In this document: positions 23,931-36,945 of the stretch, piece after piece
How the letters are laid out: each line of letters starts with the position of its first letter
Numbering within the stretch: the stretch's first letter is position 1
Assembly (NCBI RefSeq): GCF_020882245.1
Contig: NC_083598.1
Span: forward strand, 14,997,178 to 15,061,177
Source: Rhopalosiphum padi
Taxonomy: Eukaryota > Arthropoda > Insecta > Hemiptera > Aphididae
Direction of reading: 5' to 3'
Length of the DNA stretch: 64,000 nt
Made by a program: the position numbers and the translations under genes
The notes under the pieces: model-generated
Seen by the model: the letters and a program-made list of their open reading frames with translations, nothing else
What the model was told of the DNA's origin: nothing
The model's database searches: none

Positions 23931-26693
23931 ATCGGGTTTTATAGTTAGTGTAAATATATAATATAAAAAAAAATAAAAAAAAATACAGACAATTTATATA
24001 ACTCATAAAGATAATTATATTTCTTGAAGTTGTATGTTAAAAATATTTATAACATTAACATAATATATTAATAACAATAATTTTAGCAAATATTAATTAA
24101 ACGTATTTGCAACCATGGCACATTCGCGAAGGATATTAAGGATATAGTATTTTTTATACGTAGATAGTTAAAAATACTAAGAAGTAGTCAGTACTGTAGT
24201 ACGAGTATTATGATGATTGTTTATAACTTGATGAAATTTTGAGTTACAACTAGTCGGGTGCATTATTTATGTAATATTATTTATTTTCGAAACGGTATAA
24301 GAATATTATGATGTTCGGAGTGTATGTATTTTTCAGAAATGTATACGTGGGGACAATTCATACGAGAAATAACTGAAAGTGCGAGGGCGTAAAATACTAA
24401 GGTCTAAGATGTTTAAATTATAGAATAATATGATATATAGAATAGTATATGATTATAATGTATTCAGCTTATAAATAATAATTTACTGCTTTCGGATATT
24501 ATGTTTAATTACAAGCAAATGCGGTATAATATCTTTCGTGTTGGGCGGTGGGTGTGATGATACTATACTACAATTATGGTGTAGTGCATCTGTTTTCACA
24601 CCTATTCGCACATGTGTTTACCCCTTCGCACTTGCTCGGTTCTCGTCTACATAGCTTTGGAATTTCTTCGTATAGCTTTGTGGCAGGAATAGCTCTTATA
24701 AAATATTCCACGTAAACCTTTATCTCGAGAAAAGTACAAAATATTTTGTTTTTTTTTTTTAATTTTAATTTAATTTAATTCTGTATTAGTTTCCACTGTA
24801 TTCACCGCCCACCGGGTTTTTTTCTTTTTTAAAACAGTTTCATTCCTACACGCTCCCGATTTAAAAAAGGATTCCTGACCTCGTGACTGTCCACAGAAAT
24901 GCGTTAGTTCTTTTTTTACAATGAACCATAGTATACTATGGACGCAACGTGTACCACCGTGTTCGTGCTTCGACGTTTAAGTATAATAATATACTTCGTA
25001 AAAATACTCATAGGATTTCTGTTATAGCCCATTGTTTGGTTTTTTTTTATCTATTTTTACGTTAGTAGTCAATACCATCGAATGTAATATCATATTGTAA
25101 AATCTTTACCTATAATATAATATAGTCAACCCTTTCCCTCGAACAGGTTACTGTGAGGGGCGAGTGAGGCCACGACGAATTTATATTTATTCACGAAAAA
25201 TATCTTACATGACAACGAACGCGCGAGGTTTTTTATATTTGTATATACCTGTCTTTTGTGCATATACATCCTAATCATATATTTATACATTTCCGATTCT
25301 CTAAATTTGGTTATCTCGGATTTGTTCTTGAAATCTAGACGTGATCATATTTTAAGGATTGTAGCTAGCTGGCGCCCGGTTATATAATATGTATAATACC
25401 CATTTCCCTAAAAATCCACATATCTTTTGTTTATTGCAGATTACAGATAGTATTCCTTAATATTTTAAAAATGAATGCGTACGATCAATAGAAGCTGTAA
25501 TATTGGTTACATTTATATGGGAACAATATTTGAATGGATATGATTTAAAAGGAAAAATGATTGCAGTTTTTAAACTAATTTGATTTTGATGTTTAACAGA
25601 TTGTGATATTGTCATAATTGTAATTACACAATATTTATAACATTTTATAAATGTTTTGTTTTTGTAATGATCATTATTACGTTGTCCCCGATATTTTTTT
25701 CATAGGCCCCTCATACGCGTGATTTTCCTACGATGCCATTTTTAGAATTCCATCATCTATAAATATTTCGTTGGCCGGACAACAACAACCACTAATGTTT
25801 CTTGCTCGGTTTATAAATTAGAGTTATTTTTTACAGCCCAACCATCAAATAACGTACAATCAGCTGCTTCCTGTCAATCATTTGCACATGTTACTACAAT
25901 ATAATCAACACACAGAAAAATGAAAAATGAAAATTTAATAATTATTTTTCATATATTACTTCTATGTCCATTATAATATCGTATTATATAACCCTTAACG
26001 GCATTAACATTGAATTTCAAACTGCTTCATACTTTCATGTAATATTAATTTTGGTTAATTTCATTAACTTTATTTTGGTTGTACTCAATATATATTGGAA
26101 TTGTACTTTTTTTTGTTGGTTTTAATTGTTTACATCATATTATATTATATTCATTGTAATATAATCAATGGAGTAATATATTGTTTGTAATTTCGCAGAT
26201 TTTCCGTTTATTTTTTTTTAAATATTTAAATGTAATTTAGTTTATTTATATTTGTATATTAATTTATTTTAAAACCAGCTGTACTATTTGAATTGTTTTA
26301 CTTCTATTTAACTATAGTGAAATCATTGATGGGCCCATCGTGTTTATTAATGTCTTAGGTTTAATGGAATATAATAATAATATACAATGCGTATTGATAA
26401 CATGTAAAACGCGAACATTAACTGGATTTATATAAAATATTATATCTACGAAAGTTACAGACAAGAGACTGATTTAGATACAACGGATGTTTTGGTTTCG
26501 AGGTTTTGTTTTAATTGTATAAATTATGCAAGTTGAAATTTAGAGCTCAATCCGAATCAGTTTACCTTAACGGAAACTTTTACTCGAGGGACCCGAATAA
26601 TAGCGGACCAACGACGGGTGTGATACAAGACGCCAATTCCGTGAAATTCGATACGCTCGAAAGCGCTTAAACGGTAACGAGAATATTATGTTA

Positions 26694-26718
26694 GACACAC
26701 ACACACACACACACACAC
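26694..26718. repeat. (AC)n microsatellite
   Basis: An uninterrupted AC run of about 12 units at the left of the CpG-rich island. Confidence 0.95.
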
Positions 26719-27916
26719 TTCGGACACTTTTTTAATTGACTTTTAGATAGTGCTGTGCTGTGGTGACCCAATGCGAAATCGATCTTTGGCGCCGCGACCA
26801 TTAACAATAATGACTATATATTATTATATTATATGGGTAGTAAAATATTACTATATAATCGTGGATGTGCGAGCTTTCGTGGACTTCAACGTTGTCTGGC
26901 CGCACGACACGATATTCCAACGTTATTATTTATTATTATATTATATGTAGTTACTTGCTTTTATATACACATATACGAGAGCAGCCTCCGCCACCGTTAA
27001 ATCTGGCGGATGGCGGTGGATATAATATATCGCGACGCGCAAAAGTACAAAAGTCGGTGGCTTAGCTACGTATTAACCGATGACGTCTGTGGAACGTACG
27101 TGTACCGTACGATCGTACTCGTACATTATTGTTATTATTATTATTATTGTACAGGACACCGGTACGGTGTGCGTTGGAATAGGTACGCGTAGGAAAAACA
27201 AAAAAAAAAAAAAACAAAGAGAAGAATGACAAAAAATAAAACATCACGAAACACAAACGGTCGCATTAACGCCGATGATAATATGTATGCGCCGTGTGTA
27301 CGTCCGAAGAATAATGCTCGTCAGTGTATAATATACGTATTAGAGGTGTGCGCGCGTATTTCGTGGCGAGTATACCTACCGCTCCGAGTCCCATACGCAC
27401 TGACCGACGACAGAATTATAATATTATCACCGTCGTAGCAGTAATGAGAGGAAGAAAATGCATAATATAATATCATCATCATCGTGACATTCGTAACGAA
27501 GTGCCGCGGCGTTTCTACGGTGTCGGGCCGTACCGGATCCCCGTGAGTGGGTACGCGGCAAAAACAATAGACGACAAATTCGGACGAGGCGGCTGCCACA
27601 CGGTTTGATGGTGTCGAATTATTATTATTATTATAACAATATTATACACCGTTGCAGGCCGTTTGCGGGCCGACTGCGACTCGCGCGCGCGCCCGTGTAC
27701 TTGCGCCGCGTGTCTGACGACGACATCTGTTCGGCGTCCCCGCGCACACCGTTTATTGTTATATTATTATTGTTATTGCGAGCGGCAGACGCATTTTACT
27801 ACCTACAACTTCGTGTCGTATAATATCATCAAAACGGTATAATAGCGGTCCTCCGATCGTACTATATTGTGTGTGTGTGTGTCATATCTCCCGCGCGAGC
27901 CACAGCCCACAATACC

Positions 27917-27945
27917 ACCGCCGCCGCCGTCGTCGTCGTCGTCGC
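27917..27945. repeat. (CCG)n(TCG)n triplet repeat
   Basis: About four CCG units followed by about five TCG/CGT units inside the island. It would encode homopolymers if translated, but no gene frame was found around it. Confidence 0.9.
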
Positions 27946-28528
27946 CACGTTATTATACAGAGAATATAATATGTCTGTGCAGTGCATATTATAATATATA
28001 TATATATTATTATTATTACACAACAATACACATTATATTATATATTATATATTATATTGTGTGTCCCCGTGCGGCCTTTACTCATCGTCGTACACCATAT
28101 TATAGGTATATGCGCATAGCATAATAATAATAATAATACGTGTCTGCGAACGCGTCCCGTGTGGTGTGTGTGTTGTGTGTGTGTGTGACTCATTGACTGC
28201 GCCGCGTCCGTCAAAAACTCGGGTCACCCTCCGGTCTCGCCGCCGCGTATTTTATTGCGCGCACATTGAAAATAGAATTTTGCCCCCTCGGTGCGCGCCA
28301 CACCGCCGCCCGGCATCAACCTCGGTATTAATACGTCCGTATCGGATGGCGGCAACGACCGTACCGCAAGAAGTTTTTATTGCCGATGTTCATATAAACG
28401 CGCATCGTGCCGGCATAATACAAAACCCTACTCTGAAACGCGCGAAACGTATACTGCACAAATCACACTACACACAAAACAACCCCTCGCTGATATTATT
28501 AAACTGAGCTTAAACATTATATTATATT

Positions 28529-28554
28529 GTGTGTGTGTGTGTGTGTGTGTGTGT
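28529..28554. repeat. (GT)n microsatellite
   Basis: A GT run of about 13 units. Confidence 0.95.
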
Positions 28555-31500
28555 CTGTGGTTTCGCGGGTGGGCGAGCGGTGTATATCGAGCTTTCAAAC
28601 GGCAGCACGAGTACACACTGCTGCAGCGATTCAACGATATTTAATCAATCGGTTTTTTTTTTTTTTTTATTAAATAATAATTTGCGTATAATATCGGTGC
28701 GTTTTTATTTTGTAAACTAGCTCTTACGCGCCCCGCGAACCGCTGATTTCACACGTTTTAACGCGATCGTCCGCACACAGTAGTGCTGCTTGTAAGACGA
28801 ACGCGAGAGGGTGGTCGACAAAAACAAAAAAATTTAAGTCACGTTAGACCGTGTTCGACTCTACGACACGTCTTATTTTCGCAACTATACGCGACACGAT
28901 GAGATATTAATTATTAAAGGCGTCACATTCACCACGTAATGTGTACGCTGAATAGTGAATTTATTATACCGTAAACCCCCCCCCCCGTACGTGGTTGTCA
29001 TAGGTTAAGACCTACAATTTTACGGTTTAAATTATATTTTGATTTTATTATCAGACATAATATTACTATGATTTACGAGTAATGACCTTTATTATTTGTA
29101 GCGGAAATAATCGAGTATTTTTGTGCTTTTTGTTTATACAAATGAATTCATTATAGTTTAATTTAATTTTTATTTCATATTCCTATTCTCTGCCTTAACG
29201 AAATGTTACTGCAGCTATTAGGTAATTATCGGATTTCCCATTGTTCTCAGGTTGCTTTCCAACCATTTATTTTTCTTACTTTTTTTTTAACTCGAGATGC
29301 CCGCTGGGTTATTTGGGAGAACTATTGTAGTATTGAATTTTTAATTTACTAGGGGCTTTTTAAACATAATTTAGTATACTTAAAAATAGATATAAAAAAT
29401 TAGATGGATAAAATAATAAAAAAAGCAATAAATATATCTTCAATAAGTTTGTAAATGTATTTAATAGCTTTTTAAAGCACTTTATTATTATTCATTAATA
29501 TAATTATATAAACATCATTTAGTTCATTAAAATGAATTGATTAATTAATTTATATATTAAATTTGTGATACATAATAAAAAAAAACACCATTAAAGATAA
29601 ATATAATGGTTCGGTTTTTGTTAAAAATTAAAATTTAATTAGTTTAATATTATTCATTGTTATGAAATTCAAAAATTATGTTTTTTACAAATTGCAGCCT
29701 AGTATAATGTCATTCGAATTTAATTTTTCTATATTCTTATAATATTGACTTATTGTACATTTTTTGGCTTTTATTTAAAATGATAAATATTTCATAGGTA
29801 TAATAGGTACATAAAAAAAAATATTTTCAGGATTAGAATTATTCAAAATATCTATATAAACCCATTAATAAATAAAAATTATTTTAAGTTATTTAGAAAC
29901 ACTGCTTAGTTATAGACTTATAGTTCGTTTAGTTTACTACCTATACTAAAAATGGCAGATAATTTGTGTGCAAATATGTATACTTCTTTTGATGATAAAA
30001 TCGGGAGGTAATATGGAAGAAATTCGAAGCCATATTAGGGTACAAAAACCAGTTTTTAATAATTGTAACATCACAAAGTAAACAAATATTAAGTTTATTA
30101 ATCAAAAATATGAAAATATGTAGGTACACTATTATAAATTTATAATGTATGTATCTATAATTATAATTTTCCAGTATAATACATTATAGAGATTCAGTCA
30201 GAGTGGTAAAACCATTATAAAAACTCTGTTAGAATAGTTATTTTATATATTGACTTAATTGTCTCTATTGTGAAATGTTCAAGCGTAAATCAATATTACA
30301 GACAACATTCGAAAAATATTTAATAAATGACCTACTACAAGTTTAGTTAATATTTACTAAAAATCAGTCATCGATATTTCGCTATCAACATATTTCCATT
30401 GTAATAAAATGTGTTTATTAATATTTATATTTTATAAAGTATAATTTTGTTATTTGGTTTGCAAGTATATTATGAAGTTAATCATTATTCAATTTATCTA
30501 AAGGTACATGTAATTTAATATTTAATGTCAATTTAACATTTGTAGTGCAAATTTTAATATAATAGTATTTGTTTAATTTTACCCGGAGGCTAAAAAACTT
30601 TATTTTATAGTTCAAAAGATAAAATGTTTAAATTCTACATTTTGTATAATGATAATGTTCGAATTAACCAAATTAAATCGTCAGTGAAGCCTTTGATAAA
30701 ATTAAAAGAAACATAATTTTATCTTGTAACGTAAAAATAAATCAAATTAAAAGCTGTTTATCAAAACATGTCGTTTTGAATTATTAAAAATTGACAGAAG
30801 TAGTTTTTTAATTTTTTTTATGAATCTATTTAATAGTTCAGTAGCACTTATTAACCTAAAATATAGATCCTAGATTCACATTTTCATGACAATTATTAAT
30901 ACGTGTCTACACTGGAAACGATTAAATTGTAAAACAATAATACATTTAGATACAATCATTTAAAATGTAATCATACAAATCATTATTTTTAAACTACTGC
31001 ATGAATTAACATTGTTATTTTTATCATTTTTATTATTATCCTGACCTTGGATTTATTAAGTTATACATTTTTTTTAATATGCATGGAAAATTGTCTATAA
31101 ATAAAATGTTTTGGCATCGTTGGAAGGGATTTCATTCTATGTGACGTTGTATAATATTATTAATTATTATTATTTACGTATTTATTTATTAAAAAATAAA
31201 AATAAAATAAAATAAATTAACCATTATATTAAATATTGTGTACCTATACAATTATTTATATATTGGAAAAAAAAAATTAAATATTGAATTAAGCTACATT
31301 TATTTTTTATTTTATTTTCATACTAATGGAATTGATATAACAATATTATATAAAAATTTAATTTTTACCATAAGATGAAATAATTTTACAAAATGTATAC
31401 TTAAAAATATAATTGAAATAATCTAATATTAAAAAAAAAAAATAATAAATAATGTAGGCATGGCTTCACTTTTGAGCAAAGAATATCACTCATATTGAAA

Positions 31501-33399
31501 TATTGTGAAAAATGCTTGTGTTTAATTTTATTAATTATAAATTTATAAATTTAAATTTATATAAACAATTATTGAAATTATACCAAAAAGCTAATTAAAT
31601 ATTATTAAATTTAAATTACGATTAGTGTGTTATTATTGTTTTGAAACTGTTGATGTGAAATAAACAAAATTTTTGAAAAGGTGACAAAATGTAGTAGACA
31701 ATACACCTGACTAAATATTGTACATTAAGCTATTGGGATTATTGTAAGTCAAACTACAGTTATATTATATTGTATTTATGTTTGACGAATGGACATTAAA
31801 TGGTTTTTATTTTAAAAATGTGTTTAAATATTAAATAAGAAACTTAAAAATATTAAACGTCTTTTAAATTCAATTCTTTGAGGTAGTTGGATAATTTGTA
31901 TTACAAATTTAAATCCCTTTAGGTAAACTATTACTGCTTGAATTTTTAATGAAATAAGGAGTTAAAAGAAAATATAATAATGGACTAAATTCTACCATAA
32001 ATGTATTCATTTTTTTTCTTTTAATATCTTGTGAAAATTAAAACAATTCATCGTTCCATTGTCGTTCCGCATCGTTAAAGTGAAATTGCAAAACTTTTAT
32101 TTATATAATTATACGTGTATTTAAAGAATTAAAAATTTTAGTATTTCCATAGCAAATATAATTATTTCTTTGATTAGATTTTGAACAATGAACTCGCAAA
32201 AATTAAATATTTATTATATTGTTCAAATTGAATTTTTTATCATACATTTATCAAATACTACAAAAAATTAAAGTTTATAAATTATAACCATTAATTAAGA
32301 TTTTTTTGTTTTGTTTTAATGTGTATGATATTTTTGTGGTAGAAATTAAAAATTTTTAGGTGTACCTAAAATAAACTTTTGTGTTTGTACCTGTAAGACA
32401 GTTAAAACTCATTTAATATGTTAATTTGCATATTACTGTATTAGTGAGTATGTCGGACCTTGTTAGCATGCATAGTGATAAATGCGATCTCATAATTTCT
32501 GATAATGATAAATGCCTTTTAGACAATGCTGCTTGTCTATTAGCTGTTAGATTAGTTGTTCTGGACTGGGAACTGTTCTATTTAATATATAGTGGACAGT
32601 TAAATTAAATGATTGCTCGCCCGGGCCTTAATAAGAGGTTTTTGAAATTATTAGTGGCAGACCCTCATGCCCCCACCATCTGCTATCGCCCTACACATTA
32701 CAGGTGGTGTGGTAGTTTTATTTAAAACTGCTGTTGTTCACAAAAATACACCCGAGGGTATTGACCGTTCTATTGTTATTACCCCCTGTAACGTTCCGAT
32801 ATACGCATGTAGTTTTTAAGCACATAATTTTGAAAATTTAAATTTAATCCCCAGGGAAATTTTGCTCAACAATATGACACATGAACTAAAATTGAAAGAA
32901 AATTTTAGATTGTAACCATGTGCATGTTTTATTGAATGATCTGTGAATGTGAAATGTATAGTATTGTTCATACCTAATGTCTGCACACAGCTTATAGAAA
33001 CATAGAAACGCCTTTCTGTATTATCATATGATACGAACCTGAAACACAAGAGTAATAATATGATTTAAATAATATATATATTTCACGTTTAACTCTCTAC
33101 ATTTACAAAAATAAATCGTTAGTTTAAACAATAAAGATTTGGGTAGGCCTATTTTGACAATTATATATAAGCTTTTTTCAAGTTCATATTGGGACTTTTT
33201 TTTGAGTTTATTGCAAATAAAAGACAGTTTGATGAGGAAAATAATAAGAACATTGAAATAAAATGTATGTTTACACTAATGACGTTCTCTTAGTGTTTTT
33301 TTTTAAGCATTTACTCGTTTTCTTTGCGTGTCTACTCGGTGATATTTTATAATCATATATTTACTTATTCAAAATAATACGTGATTTTATGTTATTTTC

Positions 33400-34140
33400 G
33401 GTCGTAAAACTTGAGGTAGCTCGAGTGTCTTCTAAAAGCATTCCATAGCGCTTTAATCCGCCACGTTTCCAGAGATGCAACTAATGGTAGCGGATTTAAC
33501 ACATACTCATACATTTTGATAGGTCCCAAAAAGCAGAAGGTGGCATCTGCCCGAATGTTGGATGGGGGATGGGGTCAAAAAACGACTACTTTTGACATGC
33601 AGTGTTTTTACGGTCCTTATCAATCTTATGTTTTAGAGCATGTGAGCTGGTGGTTTACCGTATGCGCCATTATTACTTTTAAAAGTAATTAAAGCCAGTC
33701 GGGTGAGAGTCTCGTTGATGGATTGCCCGTCGGCAGATGGTCACCAATTTACGAGACACGTTTCCCTATTATCTGTGACCACAACCGAAACGGTTTATAA
33801 ACAATTAAAAAAAATGTATATTCGTGTTATATTATAGTAATATATTACATTAAAAAAACCAAACAAACAAAATTATCGACATAATTTGTTGTGGGTTCTT
33901 TTTTTCCATTCGTGTTGGATGTATTCAATTTCACGGCGCATCTAAACTCTTCACGGCCGGCTTACGCGTGGCTAAACATTGACTCCCATCATCGTCAGTG
34001 TGCCGCAATCGATATAAAACGGTTCGAAATTTTTATGAAGAAGAAAGATAAAAAAAACCTATTCACAAACTTACTAGAATGACTAGTGATGTGTTGGGAC
34101 GTGATGCCGTACGCGAGAGAATTTTGATATGAGCAATTTC
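33400..34140. other. moderately GC-rich block in intron 1, unexplained
   Basis: The composition is close to balanced for about 700 nt, with none of the simple repeats seen in the other islands. The open frame at 33891-34082 is not protein-like. No transposon ends or splice-bounded exon were found. A conserved intronic enhancer or the body of an old mobile element are both possible. Confidence 0.3.
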
Positions 34141-36368
34141 GGAAACGAATAAACGCACGTAAGCACTGATTATATAGTTTTCTTTACGCTTCAAACAAAA
34201 AATAAATATATTATATTCCAGTAGATGATTTAAGTATTAGACATTTTATTTATCCAAATATTTATGAATTATTTATTTTATTATTTTAAAAATAAAATGA
34301 GTACCTATAGTACCCATTATGGTTTTATTATTTTATTTCATGTTTATACATTCTTCAATTTAATATATTTTTTTTTAAATAAATTATAAGCTTGAACTTT
34401 AAACTTCAATGGAAAGTTGAATATAATATATAAAATTGTAAGTAAATACATATTAGTCGTGATTATTATTTGTTTAAAAAAAATTAATCATTTTAATTGT
34501 AATATTAAAAATTATATATATTATTTGTAAGCATAATTTATTTGAGTTTTAAAATTTTATTTTTATGTGATTTTGTATTAAACGAATCTAAACAATCATG
34601 GTTTAATTTAAGTTCGGTACTATCTTAGACTAGTAGCTGCTGAGTTATGGATCAAGTAAAGTTTTTAGGGTTTTTGAATCCCTCCTAAACATAAACAAAT
34701 ATTCATAGTCTTATAACTATAAAAATGTAAATCATTTTTGTATAATAAATGTATATTTCCTAGTATTATAATATTTTTAATTACATTAACCAAATCGAAT
34801 TTCTCAAAAACCAGATTCTTTCGTCCATGCAAGTTATATTATTCTATTTATAGAGCGGTTAAATGATTTGAAAATTCGATTTAATTTGAAATGTACGATG
34901 TACCTATTATTACACCTATAACAGTTTAGATGTATAAATGTTAATATAATTAATTATTTTAATACCATTAATCAAAATAAAGACCGTTAAGTCAATCAAA
35001 CGTATTAATTTAAATTTAATGATACAATATTAATACGTACCAATTTTTAATTCTTGTATTGAATATAAAATATAAATGATAAAATTGTTATTATCACAAT
35101 AAATATTTCAATACTAGTTCCTGTTTGGTAAAATTAAATTGATTTATTTTTATATTATTTATAGATTTATATTTATATATTTTATTTATTATGAGTTGAT
35201 ATGAAAATGTATATAGGTTATAGAACTTCCTTGTATAAGTTATAAGAATTTAAATTTTTATTTAATATAGATAGCCCAAATTGTATTATCCCCTTATCAA
35301 GAATATCTTGTAATGGAAATTATAATTGTGGAAATTAATAGAAAAATAATAAATGATACAAGGTGGTTATGAAGGTATACCAACAATTAATAAATATAAA
35401 ATGCGATACAATAAAATATGAAATTAATCATCATAAATTAGAACAATATATGAAAATTAAATTGTTTTTACTTATAATCTTACATTTTTGTATTATTTGA
35501 TAATAACTAAATGTTTATAAGTTCGAAAACTTTAAATTTTTTGTAATACTATGCGTTTCTATTTTACCAATGACATTTTTTTTAAAATTATTTATTGTTA
35601 TTTACATAAAATATTTGGATACGGAATATTTACAATACCTAATGATATATACTTTGTTTTTTTACATAATATTTATTATCGGTCATCTTATTGTATAATA
35701 ATGTATATAAAACAAGATTTAACATAAACCAGTTACAATAGTATTGTCAACAATAACTAAATTTAAAATGTATTTATACAATGAGTTTGTTTGTTTTATC
35801 AATTGTAATAAAACTATCATGGAAATCATTTAATAATATCTTTTTGAAAGTCGTAGTTTGTTCAAAAACAATAGAATTAAGAGTGCTTTTTGGTATTGTA
35901 AATTATGTTTGAAGAGGCAAAAACGAAATTCTATGTAGTCTTGTATATATATATTGTAGATTATGTAGATTATACAGTGTAAACAATATTGTCACTATAA
36001 AAAAAAGAACAACATAATACTAAAAACACGTACTTTTTATGTCATTCCTTTGAAGTCAGCAGAGTGGTTTTGCCTAAAGCACAATATGATATGGGGTGTT
36101 AAAATGCACACTTGCAGTTTTCTCTCTGGGAATAAAGTTCAACCACTAACAATCACAATTAATTTGTTTTTTTAGTTAATTAAGATTTTTTTCATTAAAA
36201 TTCACAATTCAAAATAGTTGTTGGACAACAATCAATTTTCTTTAATGAATACTCATTAACTCATTGAATTTGCGTGTTGCTTATTGAGCTCAGTCATATA
36301 TATTTTCGATAGACCACGATATTGTAAATCCATTTAACAATATATAAGTATTACATATACGATGTTAG

Positions 36369-36642
36369 TGTGGACATGGACTTAAGGTCCCAGCCAAATT
36401 AGCCGGTTGCACGTTATTTAGCGACCATCGCGAGAGAGCTCATAATATCAGAGGTTTTGGCAAGATTGATGATGTCCCAGATGATCATCGTTTCCTTGTT
36501 AATGCCTTTGGCCTCAAATAGCAAAAATATGAGTGAGAGAGAAGAAGAGGAAAGGAGAGAGAGATGGAAGAAACCTTCTCAGCCCCCATCACCAAGTTGT
36601 GTCAGGAGGAGAGTGGAAAAACCACCGACACCCGTAACTTAA
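36369..36642 (+). pseudogene. protein-like island of unknown origin, two overlapping frames
   Basis: Within AT-rich intron, 274 nt of near-balanced composition carry two overlapping open stretches. One (36369-36521) contains KVPAKLAGCTLFSDHRERAH and RGFGKIDDVPDDHRFLVNAF before a stop. The other (36403-36642) contains ARLMMSQMIIVSLLMPLASN, then an Arg/Glu-rich run, then KKPSQPPSPSCVRRRVEKPP before a stop. The first looks like part of a folded protein and the second becomes plausible where the first stops, so a frameshifted retrocopy or mobile-element gene fragment is my best reading. Alternatively, the hydrophobic MMSQMIIVSLLMPLA could be a signal sequence of an alternative first exon, but no good donor follows. 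It ends 172 nt before exon 2. Confidence 0.3.
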
Positions 36643-36814
36643 CGGATTATGATATTACTTCGAACATATTATAGCCCATTCTATATCTATAGTCGGTACA
36701 TGGTAGAAAATAAAAATATAAAAATTATTGTTTTTTACTGTGCAAAAACTCTCGTTATGGAATGTAACGAAGATTCATATAGTTCTAATTTAATTTGTTT
36801 CTAATTAGTTGCAG

Positions 36815-36945
36815 GTAGTGTTATAAAAAAAAAAGTCGACGAACAACCGAAAACGTATTTTGAAAATGCACCACAAAATGTGTTTGCGTCCGCAGGCCAA
36901 AATGTCTTACTGCCATGCCGGGTGAGGCATTTAAACGATAAAGTG
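36815..36945 (+). CDS. dpr/zig-8 family Ig protein, exon 2 (first half of Ig domain 1)
   Basis: The acceptor ttctaattagttgcag opens a 131-nt exon that enters in phase 1 and leaves in phase 0 at the perfect donor GTG|gtaagt. It encodes residues 19-62. After a short basic linker comes TYFENAPQNVFASAGQNVLL and then PCRVRHLNDKV. This matches the start of a dpr-type V-set domain: the strand-A 'Y/F-F-x-x-x-P-x-N-V' entry, the small-Gly 'ASAGQNVLLPC' strand B with the first disulfide Cys (Cys53), and C-R-V-x-x-L-x-D-K before the Trp. The usual Gly in 'LGDK' is Asn59 here. It joins in frame with exons 1 and 3. Which family member this is cannot be told without a search. Confidence 0.85.

Larger units (their letters stand above)
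26560..28860. promoter_or_regulatory. large CpG-rich island in intron 1
   Basis: About 2.3 kb with dense CpG and simple repeats inside an otherwise AT-rich intron. It includes an AC run (26694-26718), a CCG/TCG triplet run (27917-27945), ATT runs, and a GT run (28529-28554). Many short open frames exist on both strands because stops are diluted by GC; none is protein-like or has supported splice sites. Such islands in insects usually mark promoters or enhancers. It could be an alternative promoter of the dpr-like gene, since exon 2 lies 8 kb downstream, or a promoter for an unseen antisense or non-coding transcript. Confidence 0.4.
20220..36814 (+). other. intron 1 of the dpr-like gene (about 16.6 kb)
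   Basis: Mostly AT-rich intron sequence. Notable contents, listed separately, are a dispersed-repeat region (23.26-23.93 kb), a CpG-rich island (26.56-28.86 kb), a moderately GC-rich patch (33.4-34.14 kb) and a protein-like island (36.37-36.64 kb). No other exon was found. Between these the sequence holds short A/T repeats and chance open frames only. Confidence 0.6.

Noticed and set aside
28166..28507. 113-codon plus-strand open frame in the CpG-rich island
   Set aside because: It starts in a GT microsatellite and shares its region with open frames in other frames. No protein-like motif.
32426..32608. 60-codon plus-strand open frame (MSDLVSMHSDKCDLI...)
   Set aside because: Reads somewhat like protein but has no acceptor, donor or family motif, and the following sequence is unrelated. 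It may be a decayed element.
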